This document shows positions 62,004 through 64,000 of a stretch of DNA of 64,000 nt, one piece after another (positions within the stretch are counted from its first letter, which is position 1; each line of letters starts with the position of its first letter). Under the pieces are notes generated by a model. That model ran no database searches and was not told the DNA's origin. It saw nothing but the letters and a program-made list of their open reading frames with translations. Origin of the DNA: Thauera chlorobenzoica (lineage in GTDB: Bacteria > Pseudomonadota > Gammaproteobacteria > Burkholderiales > Rhodocyclaceae); the NCBI RefSeq assembly GCF_001922305.1, contig NZ_CP018839.1, positions 1,302,001-1,366,000 on the forward strand, read 5' to 3'. The position numbers and the translations under genes are program-made.

Positions 62004-62423
62004 ATGCGCAATAACAGATTCGGTATCCGGGTGACTTCACTGGTCGCTGTCGGCTTCGGCCTGCTGACCATTAAGGAAGGCGGCGTTACCTTGTTCGGAG
62101 GCGAAGCGGCGCAAGTTTCTGCGGGAAACTACGTGCCGTTCGTCCTCTGGTTCAACTTTCTGGCCGGTTTCGCCTACGTTATTGCTGGCATCGGATTGTG
62201 GCTGAGACGTCATTGGGCTGCATGGCTGGCAACCGTCATCGCCACAGCGACTGCTTTTGCCTTTACTGCGTTCGGCGCGCACGTTTATGCGGGCGGGGCG
62301 TATGAAATCCGCACAGTCATCGCGATGAGCGTCCGAACGCTGGTGTGGCTAATGATCGCATTCATTTCCTGGCGTGCCCTGTCGTGCAGGAGGTCTGTCA
62401 TAGCAGCAAGAGAAGTGAGATGA
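62004..62423 (+). CDS. Small integral membrane protein of unknown function
   Basis: The 139-aa protein has four hydrophobic segments (about 10-28, 44-66, 70-95 and 103-128), the second containing FVLWFNFLAGFAYVIAGIGLWL (by position about 45-66) and the third WAAWLATVIATATAFAF. No family is recognised. The ATG at 62004 has GAGG upstream and follows the TetR-like stop by 8 nt. The stop overlaps the next ATG (ATGA), so it belongs to a tight operon. Confidence 0.72.
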   Translation: MRNNRFGIRVTSLVAVGFGLLTIKEGGVTLFGGEAAQVSAGNYVPFVLWFNFLAGFAYVIAGIGLWLRRHWAAWLATVIATATAFAFTAFGAHVYAGGAYEIRTVIAMSVRTLVWLMIAFISWRALSCRRSVIAAREVR

Positions 62424-63277
62424 GCCTGAAGAAGCGTTTCGTCGCAGTGCCATGGCTCAGTGTGGCATTGACCGCGCCACTTTCACCGGCGCAAGGCCTT
62501 GTCGTCGGCGGTGTCGCGAGTTCGATCACTGGGGAGGCGCAGGAGGATGACGGCGTGCCTGCAGCCGAGGCGATCCGCGGCGCTGAAGCGCAGTGTCGAT
62601 CGGCTGGCACAACTCATTGGGCGTTATATCAGTGCCTTAGGGATCGGAGCACGCCTGTATCACCGCCGAGGCCGAATTTTTCGGGCAATTGGTTCCTCAA
62701 CACCACGATCAGCGACGACCCGCACGAGAAGGCCAAGGAGGCTACCCAGGCATCAAGACATCCCATGGACAGAGGGCGCGGGATGCCTGACGGCTCCGGA
62801 CGAATGGGACAGGGCGGCGTGGGTATGGGTGCCGGGCGCCAAGGCCGTATGGATGGGGAGGGAGGAAGCAGTGATCTGTCCTCCGGGGAACTGTCCTTGC
62901 TGACCCCTGCGCAAGAACTTCATGTCACCCATCAGGATCCGATGCTGCTGATCGCCGACGAGAGCGATCGACGTCAGCGTCTCTTCACCAATTTTTACGG
63001 CGCCAATGTCTCCGCCAGTGGCGGGTTTGAGCAACGAATAGCCGTCGCGGGCTGGGAAGGTGCGGAGTTGGTGGTCGAGACGACCACATTCGGAAGAAAA
63101 CTCATCCAGAACTATCAGATCGATCACGGGACCGGACAACTCGTCATCTCATGCGCGGCGAAGATTTCGGACGGACAGACAATTTCTTACCGTCTCGTAT
63201 ATGACCGGCTCAAACCTAGTCCAAGCGAGCAACAGGTGAGCCTGACGGCAAGCCCTGGACATGGAGGAAACCGATGA
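62420..63277 (+). CDS. Exported protein with Gly/Met-rich segment, unknown function
   Basis: The 285-aa protein has an N-terminal signal-like segment (about 1-26, MSLKKRFVAVPWLSVALTAP region) and a PNFSGNWFLNTTISDDP motif (about 86-102), seen in exported proteins with FSGxW repeats. A flexible Gly/Met/Arg-rich stretch at about 120-150 (GRGMPDGSGRMGQ) precedes a beta-rich C-terminal domain with LIQNYQIDHGTGQLVI. Met- and Gly-rich stretches may bind copper or other soft metals, but this is inference. It is coupled to the genes on both sides by overlaps. Confidence 0.7.
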   Translation: MSLKKRFVAVPWLSVALTAPLSPAQGLVVGGVASSITGEAQEDDGVPAAEAIRGAEAQCRSAGTTHWALYQCLRDRSTPVSPPRPNFSGNWFLNTTISDDPHEKAKEATQASRHPMDRGRGMPDGSGRMGQGGVGMGAGRQGRMDGEGGSSDLSSGELSLLTPAQELHVTHQDPMLLIADESDRRQRLFTNFYGANVSASGGFEQRIAVAGWEGAELVVETTTFGRKLIQNYQIDHGTGQLVISCAAKISDGQTISYRLVYDRLKPSPSEQQVSLTASPGHGGNR

Positions 63278-63648
63278 ACATGCATCGCATGGAGCACATC
63301 ACGTTTGCAGGGGGTGAGCGCATTGAGGACAGGACTCAGTGCGTCCGGCAGGAGCTCGGTGCGGCGCAGGCCAGTCGCAGCACGGACTGCGCGAACTCGA
63401 CCTTCTTCTGCTACGAATGGAGGGTCGGTTTACAACTGCACTCGGAGGAAAACCTGGGCAGCGCACAACGGCCATTCGCTTACGGCGCCAACAACCTCGT
63501 CCAGGGCCACAACATCCAGATGTTTCACGAAGTGCATGCAGCCGTAACACGCCTCGACGCCATCAATTGGCTCGCGCGTGACCTGCGCAACGGGCGGGCG
63601 GCGGACTCGCCGGATCTGACCAAATATGCGGGCGGGAACACGGAATGA
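63274..63648 (+). CDS. Unknown small protein coupled to the metallo-beta-lactamase gene
   Basis: The 124-aa product is hydrophilic with no signal peptide or membrane segment. The first 35 residues (RMEHITFAGGERIEDRTQC) and the rest (FCYEWRVGLQLHSEENLGSAQ, then LDAINWLARDLRNGRAAD) look unlike each other in style. It overlaps the upstream stop by 4 nt and the downstream ATG by 4 nt, so translation of the operon is coupled. I recognise no family. Confidence 0.55.
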   Translation: MNMHRMEHITFAGGERIEDRTQCVRQELGAAQASRSTDCANSTFFCYEWRVGLQLHSEENLGSAQRPFAYGANNLVQGHNIQMFHEVHAAVTRLDAINWLARDLRNGRAADSPDLTKYAGGNTE

Positions 63649-64000
63649 ACATCACCTTTCTCGGCGCGGCGCGAGAAGTCACCGGCTCGTGCTACCTGGT
63701 GGAGACCGCGGGCACGCGCTTTCTGGTGGACTGCGGCATGGTGCAGGGTGGACGTGAGGCACCAGCGAGAAATCATCAGCCGTTTGCATTCGACCCGAAA
63801 TCCATCGATTTCGTGCTGCTGACTCATGCGCACATCGACCACAGCGGGCTGCTGCCCAAGCTCACCCGTGCGGGCTTCCAGGGGGCGATTCACACTACGA
63901 TGGCGACCTCAGATCTGCTCCAAGTGATGCTTCCAGACAGCGCCCACATCCAGGAGGGCGATGCTGAGCGGGCGAGGCATCATGTCAGATCGGCTCCCGA
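63645..64000 (+). CDS. Metallo-beta-lactamase/beta-CASP-type protein (5' part only)
   Basis: The first 118 codons are in the window. MNITFLGAAREVTGSCYLVET (by position 1-21) and RFLVDCGMVQGG precede the zinc-binding HAHIDHSG (61-68). The G-A-A-R-E-V-T-G-S-C start is characteristic of RNA-processing MBL-fold proteins of the KH/beta-CASP (CPSF-73-like) group, which have exo- or endoribonuclease activity. The rest lies outside. The ATG overlaps the TGA of the preceding small gene, so it is part of the same operon. Confidence 0.85.
   Translation, partial: MNITFLGAAREVTGSCYLVETAGTRFLVDCGMVQGGREAPARNHQPFAFDPKSIDFVLLTHAHIDHSGLLPKLTRAGFQGAIHTTMATSDLLQVMLPDSAHIQEGDAERARHHVRSAP

Overview
This window comes from a high-GC (roughly 70%), Gram-negative bacterium. 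Gene content and order (nadD-rsfS-rlmH-maf-rng, dapF-DUF484-xerC, ruvA-ruvB, BPSS1780-type membrane proteins, DUF2782 before polA, LpxL-like acyltransferases beside metK) point to a betaproteobacterium, most likely Rhodocyclales (Thauera/Azoarcus-like). That placement is inference from gene order and protein style; no database search was run.

Region 1 (1-18.0 kb) is a cobalamin (B12) island. A minus-strand cobU-uma2-cobT run reads off the left edge. A cobalamin riboswitch on + (1790-2008) precedes btuB-btuC-btuD-cobO-cobA-cobB. A second, oppositely oriented riboswitch (17762-17962) precedes cbiM-cobM-cbiX-cobH-cbiD-cobL-cobI-cbiG-cobE-cobJ on minus. The two arms converge, and the cobB and cobJ 3' ends overlap by 49 bp. 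CbiX, CbiD and CbiG with no CobG/CobN indicate the early-cobalt-insertion (oxygen-independent) route. Precorrin-6A reductase (cobK/cbiJ), cobD/cbiB, cobQ/cbiP and cobS are not in the window. The cobE reading frame runs on into cobJ at a G7 tract, which suggests a frameshift.

Region 2 (18-42 kb) is housekeeping: a CaCA-family cation exchanger, metK with a structured leader, two LpxL-like acyltransferases, dapF, DUF484, xerC, ruvB/ruvA, a UbiA/MenA-type prenyltransferase, a chemoreceptor under a putative FNR-type box, the nadD-rsfS-rlmH-maf-rng operon containing a REP-like palindrome, two paralogous membrane proteins, thrB, a Mug-like DNA glycosylase, DUF2782, a LOG-family protein and polA.

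Region 3 (41-56 kb) holds a TetR regulator divergent from a complete RND tripartite efflux operon, with twin operator-like palindromes between them. It also has an EAL protein behind a Fur-box-like promoter, a CobW/COG0523 GTPase, a cysteine-rich secreted protein, a PAS-GGDEF-EAL protein and a DUF2868/DUF3482 membrane/GTPase pair.

Region 4 (56-64 kb) is accessory. A minus-strand operon encodes a SEC-C/TPR/pRiA4b protein, a UvrD-like helicase with a NERD-like N-terminus, a HicA-like small protein and a DCC thioredoxin-like protein. A 35-codon gene stub at 60304 marks a junction, after which GC drops. The lower-GC segment carries an unusual 368-aa TetR-like protein (TTG start, apparently two sensor domains), a small membrane protein, a periplasmic protein, an unknown protein and a metallo-beta-lactamase/beta-CASP protein cut by the window edge. 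No rRNA, tRNA, CRISPR array or intact insertion sequence was seen.
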